Positions 1 to 5,283 of a stretch of 5,283 nt of DNA are shown one piece after another. The notes beneath the pieces are model-generated. The model did no database searches and was not told the DNA's origin. It saw only the letters and a program-made list of their open reading frames with translations. The stretch is from Eubacteriales bacterium (GTDB lineage: Bacteria > Bacillota_A > Clostridia > Lachnospirales > Lachnospiraceae): contig JAUNAE010000267.1 of the NCBI GenBank assembly GCA_030527765.1, forward strand, positions 1 to 5,283, read 5' to 3'. Position 1 is the stretch's first letter. Every line of letters begins with the position of its first letter. The position numbers and the translations under genes are program-made.

Positions 1-45
1 CAAGATGTTATGGTTTGTCACCGATTGACTTTTGACCCTAGCATC

Positions 46-105
46 ATGGCACGAGAAGCGCCCATTGGCTCAATATTTTGAACCAATGGGCGCTCTGCGT
101 GCCAT
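46..105. repeat. 60-base imperfect inverted repeat (long hairpin) just past the rhamnosidase stop
   Basis: The arms pair symmetrically: ATGGCACG (46-53) with CGTGCCAT (98-105), AGCGCCCATTGG (57-68) with CCAATGGGCGCT (83-94), and TCAA (70-73) with TTGA (78-81), around a TATT loop. That gives 24 Watson-Crick pairs, a 3x3 internal loop (54-56/95-97) and one C/A mismatch (69/82). The mismatch becomes a G.U pair when transcribed from the minus strand. The hairpin starts 14 bases past the rhamnosidase stop, so it could form the 3' end of that mRNA. However, no T-run follows on either strand, so it is not a standard intrinsic terminator. A dispersed palindromic intergenic repeat, or an RNA 3'-end stabiliser, fits equally well. 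Confidence 0.75.
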
Positions 106-119
106 TAGCACCGTCCCTG

Positions 120-3100
120 TTAAAATGTATAACTTCCCGGCAAGAGGGTAAAGCTTACTTTTCCGTCTTTGTATAGGATCTCATCCGCCTCTTCCATATG
201 CTCCATGAATCGGAATGCCTGAGTTTCGTCCATTGGAAGTTCCACTTCTGCCGGTCTTCCACCCGGAATCGTGATCTTGTAGGTCACACACTCTTCTTTT
301 CTTTCCCAACGCACTTTGTAATGTCCTGACACGGTTTTTACATCCACACTCGCCCAGGTAACGTCTCCATCCGGATCCGGAATCGGAGCAATTTTGAAAA
401 CTCCCGGTGTTTCAGTACGGCGTACACCACCGGCATAAGCCAACATCCAGTTGCCAACCGCGCCAAAGGAATAATGGTTAAAGGAATTCATACTGTTGTT
501 TCCGCCGAAACCATTCTCCTTTGTGTAGGAATTCAGACGCTCCCAGATGGTTGTCGCGCCGTTTAATACCGGATACAGCCAGGAAGGATAGGACGTCTCC
601 TTCAGCATTCTCCATGCAGTTTCATCATAGCCATACTCAGAAAGTGTCTGACTGATCCAGGAAGTTCCAATAAATCCTGTCATCAGTGTATATGGTTTTC
701 TTGCCTCTTTGAGATCGTCGATATTTTCACGGCAGCATGTCTGATTCAAACGTACTGCTGCCAGCGCTTCCTGGTCTTCCTTATATAAGCCCAATGCCAA
801 TGGAACAGCATAGGAAGTCTGCGTATCAATGATATATTTTCCACTCTCCGTTTTGGAAGGTTCTTTTTCTTTTAATTCCATGGTAAATGGAGAATTCATA
901 TTCATTGCAGCAGTTTTTGAGGAGAATACCGACAGTCCCGTCTCTTCATCTCGATAAACTCTCAGGAAGTCCTCTTTCGCCTTGCAGTATTCCTTCCGAT
1001 ACTTTTTCGCATCTTCCTCATACCCCAGAAGTTCTGCTGTTTTGCTGAGAATTTCCAGGTCATATACGAAATAACACTGCCACAAATAAGCACTTTCATT
1101 GCTGGAATTTTCCGGTCCTAGCCAGTCTCCCAGCGGTCCTTCCTGAACAATTCCGTTGTCATCCCGTTTGTTCATAAGGAACCGGATATATTCCTTCATA
1201 TTCGGATACATCTCTTCGAGAACTCTCTTATCTCCATACTGGAGATACATTTCCCATGGAAGCGTCAGACCGACACTGCCCCACAATGTACCGCCAAAAC
1301 CGCCGCCGATCGGTGCAATATCTGCAAAACGTCCATCGACCTGTGTATCCTGAAGTGCTTTCATATGTCTGTGGAGGAACGGTTCACAAAGAGACATCTG
1401 AACTGCGGTTCTTCCGAATACGGAAATATCACCGCTCCATCCCATTCTTTCGTTACGCTGCGGGCAATCAGAAGGAATCGAAATATAGTTGTCCCGCAAA
1501 GACCATCCGATATTCTGGTATAAACGGCTGATAATCGGATCAGAGCACTCAAAATCCGCTGCCAGTTCTGTGAGAGAACTGATGGACAATCCGCGAACCG
1601 CTGTAAGCGGCAGAGGCTGTGTCAAACCGGAAATTTCAATATAGCGATATCCATGATAGGTAAAGGAAGGACGAAGAATCTGATGACCTTCCCGAAGAAC
1701 AAATTCATCTGTCGCAAGAGCACCGCGAATGTTTTCCAGCATCATCGTGCCTTTTACGCTTTCATATTCCGGAAGATCCGGATAAAGTATTTCCGCAAAC
1801 CGCATAACGATTTTTTGTCCTTCATGACCGTCGATTTCGATCTCTTCCACTCCGGCCATATTCTGACCCATATCATAAATGTAAATGCCCTCAAAAGGCT
1901 CTGTTACAGAAACTGCCGTAAGCGTTTCTGCAACCTTCACTCCCGCATCCGGCTGTGCTAAAAGCCTTGTCCGAGTGTAATCAAGTCCCGGCTGAATCGT
2001 GCCAATCATGGTTACAACCGGTGTATGCAGACAGGAAACACTCTCATCCTCTGCGATGAGCTCTGCTTTTGCCCAGGTATCCAGTGAGAACTCCGGTCTG
2101 GTAAAATCGGTCAGCAGTTTTTCCAGGCGCATGTCCCGGATTTCTCCCTGGAAGATACTTGCATAACGAATTGGACCATCTTCACAGAGGTACCAGTCAC
2201 TGTCGTTACTTACCAGCACCTCTTTGGTGCCGTCTTCAAACTCCAGAACCAGTTTCAAAAGAAGGGAACTGCGATCTCCGAAATAATTCCAGTTGCTTCC
2301 CGTATAAGAAATAGATCCGCTAAACCAGCCCTCCGCCAGAACTGCACCGATTCCGTTAATTCCCATCTGAATGGAATCTGTGACATCATAGCACTGGTAG
2401 AACTGATGCTGATCATACTTAGACAGGCCCGGCGCAAGAAAATCCTCTCCGACCTTCGCTCCGTTCAGGTACAATTCATAAACACCTCTTGCGGTAGCAT
2501 AAATTCTGGCACGTTTCACCTGTTTGTCTGCCTGCACCTTCGCAGCCAGCATGGCATTCGCTCCATGGGAGACATCCACAAGCTCGTTCACTGCCGGAAC
2601 TCCGCTATATAAGAGGTTGGATGGTTCCCGGTAATTTGCAATTCTAATATATTCAAATACTGCCTGATCGGACGGATCCCATGCACCGATTTTTGCAACC
2701 AGAGGATAGCAGGTGTAATCTCCGCCTCTTCCCATAGGATTCACATTCCATCTTCTCTCCATATTCAGGATCGGATTCTCATTTGGTTTCGGAAGGATTC
2801 GATGTTCCTCATCCACCTGATCAACATAGAGTTCCAGCTGTCCATATTCACATTCCATAAAGATTGTGTGAGGCTCAAACCGGTTCTCTTCATTGATCAC
2901 GTGTTCCGGAACAATTGTAGACAGCAGTGGAGTATCCGCAGAATCTCCTGCCGCATAACCCACGCGATACAGGGAAAGACGAGATTTTCCCTTCTCATCA
3001 GCAGGCACATCCTCAGGCACCTTTTCTGTCTTGTCGAGTGGAGATACATCCAAAGTCAGCAGACAATAGCTTTCTCCCGGTTCATTCTCAACTCCATAGA

Positions 3101-3596
3101 GATTTTTGGTCGCATCAAGAAGTCGCGGATCGTCCCCTCCGAACATAATTCCCGCTTTCTGTGCCTGTGCGTTTAACTGCAGTCTGCAGCTCATTTTAAA
3201 AACAGACAGAGCAAATGTATTCAAAGGAAGATGATTACTTCCGATCCATTTTGCGCCGTCCCAGGCTTCTATTTTTTCTGACAAAAACGCCGTATCAAAG
3301 GAAGAACTATTCGTCTGTGTATGTCCATCCTGATCCCAGATCGTCACTTCCAAAGTATAGGTTTTTTCCGGAAGCAGTTCTTTTCCTTCATATTCCACCT
3401 GGAACATTTTCTCAGAAAGCACTTTTCCACTGTCCCAGAATACTTGCTCTTCACATTTCACAACAATTCTATATGCCTTCTGCAGAAGACCATTTTCACC
3501 AGCCTCGATCCACCATCCAAAACGAGGTTTGGCCGTATCAACTGCCGGATGATTTTCCCGGCTCTCTGTCGTCATTCGAATAATCTGAAATTCCAT
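120..3596 (-). CDS. alpha-L-rhamnosidase, glycoside hydrolase family 78, intracellular
   Basis: This 1158-residue enzyme should hydrolyse terminal alpha-L-rhamnosides by inversion (EC 3.2.1.40). Domains in order, by eye: Ig/fibronectin-like (about 1-100); a WDGAKWIG linker (112-119); an extra beta-rich domain (about 125-330); the rhamnosidase N-terminal carbohydrate-binding-like sandwich (about 350-520, with GVYELYLNG and AEGWFSG); the concanavalin-like domain (about 535-670, with YDMGQNMAG and FTYHGYRY); the six-hairpin catalytic barrel (about 680-1028); and a C-terminal beta domain. The catalytic segment SDCPQRNERMGWSGD supplies D710, the probable general acid E716, and D723. GDWLGPE is at 823-829. 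The probable general base is E1019 in GATTIWER, followed by NSFNHYSFGAVGNW. Two positions differ from the commonest forms: WERL rather than WERW, and GNW rather than GEW/GDW. There is no signal peptide, so imported substrates are likely. The ATG at 3596 is chosen over a TTG at 3620 because AAGGAG lies 8 bases before it. The extra domain makes it longer than the usual 900-1030 residues. Natural substrate unknown. Confidence 0.95.
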   Translation of the reverse strand: MEFQIIRMTTESRENHPAVDTAKPRFGWWIEAGENGLLQKAYRIVVKCEEQVFWDSGKVLSEKMFQVEYEGKELLPEKTYTLEVTIWDQDGHTQTNSSSFDTAFLSEKIEAWDGAKWIGSNHLPLNTFALSVFKMSCRLQLNAQAQKAGIMFGGDDPRLLDATKNLYGVENEPGESYCLLTLDVSPLDKTEKVPEDVPADEKGKSRLSLYRVGYAAGDSADTPLLSTIVPEHVINEENRFEPHTIFMECEYGQLELYVDQVDEEHRILPKPNENPILNMERRWNVNPMGRGGDYTCYPLVAKIGAWDPSDQAVFEYIRIANYREPSNLLYSGVPAVNELVDVSHGANAMLAAKVQADKQVKRARIYATARGVYELYLNGAKVGEDFLAPGLSKYDQHQFYQCYDVTDSIQMGINGIGAVLAEGWFSGSISYTGSNWNYFGDRSSLLLKLVLEFEDGTKEVLVSNDSDWYLCEDGPIRYASIFQGEIRDMRLEKLLTDFTRPEFSLDTWAKAELIAEDESVSCLHTPVVTMIGTIQPGLDYTRTRLLAQPDAGVKVAETLTAVSVTEPFEGIYIYDMGQNMAGVEEIEIDGHEGQKIVMRFAEILYPDLPEYESVKGTMMLENIRGALATDEFVLREGHQILRPSFTYHGYRYIEISGLTQPLPLTAVRGLSISSLTELAADFECSDPIISRLYQNIGWSLRDNYISIPSDCPQRNERMGWSGDISVFGRTAVQMSLCEPFLHRHMKALQDTQVDGRFADIAPIGGGFGGTLWGSVGLTLPWEMYLQYGDKRVLEEMYPNMKEYIRFLMNKRDDNGIVQEGPLGDWLGPENSSNESAYLWQCYFVYDLEILSKTAELLGYEEDAKKYRKEYCKAKEDFLRVYRDEETGLSVFSSKTAAMNMNSPFTMELKEKEPSKTESGKYIIDTQTSYAVPLALGLYKEDQEALAAVRLNQTCCRENIDDLKEARKPYTLMTGFIGTSWISQTLSEYGYDETAWRMLKETSYPSWLYPVLNGATTIWERLNSYTKENGFGGNNSMNSFNHYSFGAVGNWMLAYAGGVRRTETPGVFKIAPIPDPDGDVTWASVDVKTVSGHYKVRWERKEECVTYKITIPGGRPAEVELPMDETQAFRFMEHMEEADEILYKDGKVSFTLLPGSYTF

Positions 3597-3604
3597 ATCT
3601 ATTT

Positions 3605-3610
3605 CTCCTT
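3605..3610 (-). promoter_or_regulatory. ribosome binding site fixing the rhamnosidase start
   Basis: AAGGAG on the minus strand lies 8 bases before the ATG at 3596-3594. The open frame extends upstream to a TTG at 3620, but that codon lies 5' of this site and the extension (GIEGEID) would be encoded by the ribosome binding site itself. The ATG, giving MEFQIIRM, is therefore the real start. Confidence 0.9.
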
Positions 3611-3655
3611 CAATGCCCAAATATGCATTCTCATGTTAACCTTACCACAAACTCT

Positions 3656-3688
3656 GTATACTTTTTTTGGGAATTCCGGTATACTTTT
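3656..3688 (-). promoter_or_regulatory. Tandem direct repeats upstream of the rhamnosidase, possible activator site
   Basis: GTATACTTTT occurs at 3656-3665 and exactly again at 3679-3688 (plus-strand reading), 23 bp apart with a 13-bp spacer that contains GGAATTCC. The pair lies 60-92 bases upstream of the rhamnosidase ATG. A weak -10-like TAACAT (minus strand, 3633-3638) follows the proximal repeat by 17 bases, so that repeat would occupy the -35 position, which otherwise has no TTGACA-like sequence. Such a layout is typical of activator-dependent promoters; AraC-type and LytTR-type regulators both use direct repeats of about this spacing. The repeats are seen directly; the regulatory role is inferred. 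Confidence 0.45.
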
Positions 3689-3703
3689 GTTCACTGGGGA
3701 CGG

Positions 3704-4294
3704 TTACAGCATTCTCAGAATGCATTCACCTACGGTCACTGCGTCTTCTATCGAGAAATAATGTTCGATACTTTTATCAGCCAGCATTCTCACTGACGGC
3801 GGAAATTCCTCATCTGCAAACCAGACATTGACCGTAATCGGAACTCTTGGCAAATACCACAATCTCACAGACAGATCTGCTCTTCCATCAAGAACCTCTC
3901 CTCCCATGCTTTCAAAAGCTTCTCTAACCTCTGTTTCGGTATGCTTTGACACGTATGTCTTCAATGCTTCTGCAACGGTCTGGTCGAATTTAGTTCCCCG
4001 GATCATCCCTGCAGGCATTTGGGAAAAGGTGATCGGCTCAAATGCTGCCGGTGTTCCATCTCCCAAATTCATGTAGTGCAGCACTGTCAGGTACTGCCAC
4101 GTTTCTATCTCTTCTTCACAGGAATATTCGGGATAATGAAACGTATACGTTTTTCCGAGACTTGTCACCTGAAATACCTGTCTCTTTGCGTCATAAGGGA
4201 TTCCTGTCAACGCTTCTATCTCACTGGGCTCTTTCTTCCCGAGCATCTCAATTGCATCACGGGTCATATAATCAAATGCACTTAACTTGCCCAT
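3704..4294 (-). CDS. DUF3786 domain-containing protein, function unknown
   Basis: This 196-residue soluble protein has no signal peptide or membrane segment. I recognise the DUF3786 pattern: a mid-protein YLTVLHYMNLGDGTP block (68-82), then PITFSQMPAGMIRGTKFD (87-104), then a lone C-terminal run LPRVPITVNVWFADEEFPP (148-166) ending in HYFSIEDAVTVG. The acidic WFADEEFPP segment (158-166) and the later IED (182-184) are the most conserved-looking parts. The family has no established biochemical role that I know of; some anaerobe members are said to sit beside iron-sulfur or corrinoid proteins, but no cysteine cluster is present here. It overlaps the esterase by 13 bases, so the two are probably translationally coupled. 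The start chosen is ATG 4294 behind GGGAGG. An in-frame ATG at 4315, with AAAGGA 5 bases before it, would give 203 residues and remains possible. Confidence 0.88.
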   Translation of the reverse strand: MGKLSAFDYMTRDAIEMLGKKEPSEIEALTGIPYDAKRQVFQVTSLGKTYTFHYPEYSCEEEIETWQYLTVLHYMNLGDGTPAAFEPITFSQMPAGMIRGTKFDQTVAEALKTYVSKHTETEVREAFESMGGEVLDGRADLSVRLWYLPRVPITVNVWFADEEFPPSVRMLADKSIEHYFSIEDAVTVGECILRML

Positions 4295-4965
4295 ATGTTT
4301 CCTCCCAGAATCCATTGAATTCCTTTCGCAAGACGCAGATCGTCATCCACGAAGTGTCCTCCCTGATTCAGTTCAAATATTGTCTTGATCCCCTTCTCCT
4401 TCAGATACTGTTCTATCTCTCGGGTATTTTCCTCCACACATTTCATAACCGGATTTTTGGTCTTTCCTTCCTTATCCCCAATGGAAAAATAAGCTTTTTC
4501 CACATTCTCTGAAATGGGATGACTCTTCACATATTCCAGAAACTCCGGAAACCACATGGATCCGGAAGCAGAAACAAAGCCGGCAAACACCTCGGTCAGA
4601 TAGGTGCTGTACATTGCGAACAGGCCTGCCAGAGAATAGCCTCCGATATACTTTTCCGAAAATTCATGTCCTGTCTGTCTCTCAATTTTCGGAAGGATTT
4701 CCCTCACAATACAGTGCAAATGCGCCTCTCCTCCTCCGGTAAAAGGTTCTCCTTTTTTGAAAGATGCCGGTGCATCCCATGGTGCGAGTTCATGTTTCCA
4801 CTTCATTCCGCGAATACAAGCCAATGTACAGGAAACTCCCGCGTTCTCCAACAGACTCCAGACAGCCTCGCCTTCTCCATGATCCTCATGAATCAACACA
4901 AGAGGGGCCTCCTCTGCTCCTTCATAAATGGATATTTCCAGATTGTTATATGTAAAATTCAGCAT
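4282..4965 (-). CDS. alpha/beta-hydrolase-fold esterase (enterochelin esterase/esterase D-like)
   Basis: This 227-residue cytoplasmic protein is predicted to be a serine esterase. The nucleophile elbow is GGYSLAG, with Ser111 in a G-x-S-x-x-G context. The probable catalytic histidine is His204 in NQGGHF. The acid may lie in SIGDKEGKTKN (D164 or E166), a typical position in this group. Other family marks are KHELAPWDAP (57-66), GEPFTGGGEAHL (72-83) and SASGSMWFPEF (132-142). It belongs to the broad putative-esterase family (PF00756/Fes-IroE-like), whose members cleave acyl, acetyl, feruloyl or siderophore esters, so the substrate cannot be read from the sequence. AAGGAG lies 5 bases before the ATG at 4965. 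It is the first gene of the cluster, and proximity to the rhamnosidase suggests, but does not prove, deacylation of a decorated glycan or glycoside. Confidence 0.88.
   Translation of the reverse strand: MLNFTYNNLEISIYEGAEEAPLVLIHEDHGEGEAVWSLLENAGVSCTLACIRGMKWKHELAPWDAPASFKKGEPFTGGGEAHLHCIVREILPKIERQTGHEFSEKYIGGYSLAGLFAMYSTYLTEVFAGFVSASGSMWFPEFLEYVKSHPISENVEKAYFSIGDKEGKTKNPVMKCVEENTREIEQYLKEKGIKTIFELNQGGHFVDDDLRLAKGIQWILGGNIWAS
4301..4306 (-). promoter_or_regulatory. ribosome binding site favouring the shorter DUF3786 start
   Basis: GGGAGG on the minus strand lies 6 bases before the ATG at 4294-4292, inside the last codons of the upstream esterase gene. It is a stronger match than the AAAGGA before the alternative ATG at 4315. 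Ribosomes finishing the esterase would pass directly over it, which suits translational coupling. Confidence 0.75.
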
Positions 4966-4993
4966 AAATACTCCTTTTCGTTTCCTGATAATA

Positions 4994-5032
4994 ATTAAAT
5001 CGCGAATCTCGTAAGAAGATTCGCAATTTAAT
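4994..5032 (-). promoter_or_regulatory. 16-bp stem-loop at the 5' end of the esterase leader
   Basis: ATTAAATCGCGAATCT (4994-5009) and AGATTCGCAATTTAAT (5017-5032) are complementary over 16 positions around the 7-base loop CGTAAGA. The single C/A mismatch (5001/5025) becomes a G.U pair in RNA read from the minus strand, so the stem is continuous in the esterase transcript. From the predicted promoter, transcription would begin only a few bases before the stem. No U-run follows the stem, so it is not an intrinsic terminator. It may stabilise the mRNA, act as an operator just downstream of the start, or be a dispersed repeat. Confidence 0.65.
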
Positions 5033-5044
5033 CAGCTGTCCTAT

Positions 5045-5071
5045 ATTATACCAATAATATGGTAAGACCAA
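5045..5071 (-). promoter_or_regulatory. Extended -10 promoter for the esterase-DUF3786 genes
   Basis: The minus strand reads TGGTATAAT at 5053-5045: a perfect TATAAT (5050-5045) preceded by the TGn extended -10 element. The best -35 is weak: TTGGTC at 5071-5066, with a short 15-base spacer. The extended -10 could compensate. The predicted start near 5038-5040 leaves a leader of about 75 bases before the ATG at 4965. Confidence 0.65.
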
Positions 5072-5164
5072 AAGTCGTTTTCTTTTTTATATCGTTCCCA
5101 CCATCCTATTCTCCTCTGTGGGTCAAACGGATATTCGCAATCCGCTTCGCCACTTACTCATAAC

Positions 5165-5185
5165 CGAATCTCGTAAGAGGATTCG
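5165..5185. repeat. Second copy of the leader hairpin core
   Basis: CGAATCTCGTAAGA followed by GGATTCG matches the core of the 4994-5032 hairpin at 20 of 21 positions, including the whole CGTAAGA loop. The arms CGAATC (5165-5170) and GATTCG (5180-5185) pair; the next pair is T/G here and T/A in the other copy. The outer AT-rich arms of the first copy are absent. The two loops are 162 bp apart. Conservation of the loop as well as the arms argues for copying of one element or a conserved RNA structure, not two independent dyads. Confidence 0.7.
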
Positions 5186-5213
5186 TGCCAAAAGCCCCGT
5201 CCCCATGACAAAA

Positions 5214-5237
5214 TACAAGTTGACATTTCAACATCTT
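5214..5237. promoter_or_regulatory. Operator-like site 1, degenerate palindrome over the -35 box
   Basis: GTTGA-CATT-TCAAC (5219-5232) is a 5-bp dyad with a 4-base centre. Over 24 positions it matches the perfect palindrome at 5250-5273 at 18, with the same centre spacing. It covers the TTGACA at 5220-5225, so a bound protein would block RNA polymerase. It looks like the weaker of two sites for one dimeric regulator. Confidence 0.5.
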
Positions 5238-5248
5238 TCTCTTAAAAC
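5220..5248 (+). promoter_or_regulatory. Plus-strand promoter for a gene beyond the window
   Basis: A perfect TTGACA -35 (5220-5225) is followed after a 17-base spacer by TAAAAC (5243-5248), a 4/6 match to TATAAT. Transcription would start near 5255, inside the downstream palindrome at 5250-5273. No start codon with a ribosome binding site is visible before the window ends, so the controlled gene is not seen. Confidence 0.5.
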
Positions 5249-5249
5249 A

Positions 5250-5273
5250 TACTTGTTGATATTTCAACAAGTA
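5250..5273. promoter_or_regulatory. Operator-like site 2, perfect 10-bp-arm palindrome
   Basis: TACTTGTTGA (5250-5259) and TCAACAAGTA (5264-5273) are exact reverse complements around TATT. The dyad covers the expected transcription start of the plus-strand promoter. A TTGA-n4-TCAA core of this size resembles operators of MarR-family repressors, which often control their own gene and an adjacent exporter. The palindrome is seen directly; the regulator family is a guess. A short RNA hairpin is the alternative, but the AT-rich content and the second similar site favour a protein-binding site. Confidence 0.6.
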
Positions 5274-5283
5274 CTTTTTACTC

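Larger units (their letters stand above)
4966..5283. other. 318-base non-coding region upstream of the esterase
   Basis: No convincing gene lies here on either strand. It holds the esterase leader and promoter, two copies of a hairpin core, and at the right edge a plus-strand promoter with operator-like palindromes. A small extra stem, CGGAT (5128-5132) with ATCCG (5140-5144) around a 7-base loop, sits between the two hairpin copies. Nothing is recognised in about 5074-5127. The arrangement suggests a divergent intergenic region whose plus-strand gene begins past 5283. Confidence 0.6.

Noticed and set aside
46..105. Canonical Rho-independent terminator
   Set aside because: The stem is strong, but neither flank has the T-run needed for intrinsic termination.
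1156..3583. Open frames on both strands inside the rhamnosidase gene
   Set aside because: All lie within the continuous GH78 coding sequence, show no protein-family features and are explained as frame shadows.
3597..3620. Eight-residue N-terminal extension of the rhamnosidase from a TTG codon
   Set aside because: The extension covers the AAGGAG ribosome binding site placed 8 bases before the ATG at 3596, and there is no comparable site before the TTG.
4019..4998. Several long plus-strand open frames opposite the esterase and DUF3786 genes
   Set aside because: They mirror the minus-strand genes, have cysteine- and serine-rich sequences unlike any family, and lack ribosome binding sites. The minus-strand proteins have recognisable motifs.
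5043..5064. AT-rich partial palindrome (ATATTA/TAATAT) as an operator
   Set aside because: The arms are only six A/T bases and overlap the TATAAT promoter element, which explains the composition.
4994..5185. CRISPR-like repeat arrangement
   Set aside because: There are only two copies of the palindromic core, 162 bp apart, with no regular spacers.

Overview
The window most resembles a gut-type Firmicute, probably Lachnospiraceae. This rests on moderate GC (mid-40s percent by eye), strong AAGGAG/GGGAGG ribosome binding sites, an intracellular-type GH78 rhamnosidase and a DUF3786 protein. The genus cannot be fixed from the sequence.

Layout. All three genes lie on the minus strand, so they read from right to left. 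The first is an alpha/beta-hydrolase-fold esterase of the enterochelin esterase/esterase D type (4282-4965). It overlaps by 13 bases a DUF3786-family protein of unknown function (3704-4294). After a 107-base gap comes a large alpha-L-rhamnosidase of family GH78 (120-3596), which fills two thirds of the window. An extended -10 promoter at about 5045-5053 fits transcription of the esterase-DUF3786 pair, and the leader begins with a 16-bp stem-loop (4994-5032). The gap before the rhamnosidase holds two direct GTATACTTTT repeats 23 bp apart, so that gene may also have its own regulated promoter. Just past the rhamnosidase stop, at 46-105, is a 60-base imperfect inverted repeat with no T-run. Bases 1-45 contain nothing I can identify.

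Right end. Bases 4966-5283 carry no gene. They hold the minus-strand promoter and leader, a second copy of the leader hairpin core (5165-5185), and at the extreme right a plus-strand promoter-like pair (TTGACA/TAAAAC). That pair is associated with two related palindromes (5214-5237 and 5250-5273) that look like a dimeric repressor's operators. The gene they would control starts beyond the window.

Function. None of the three proteins shows a signal peptide, so all appear cytoplasmic. The rhamnosidase would remove terminal alpha-L-rhamnose from imported rhamno-oligosaccharides or plant glycosides. The esterase could remove an ester decoration from the same or a related substrate, but this is inferred only from proximity. 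The role of the DUF3786 protein is unknown. Nothing in the window shows a clearly new system. The best leads are the duplicated hairpin, the paired operators, the direct repeats before the rhamnosidase and the extra N-terminal domain of the rhamnosidase.
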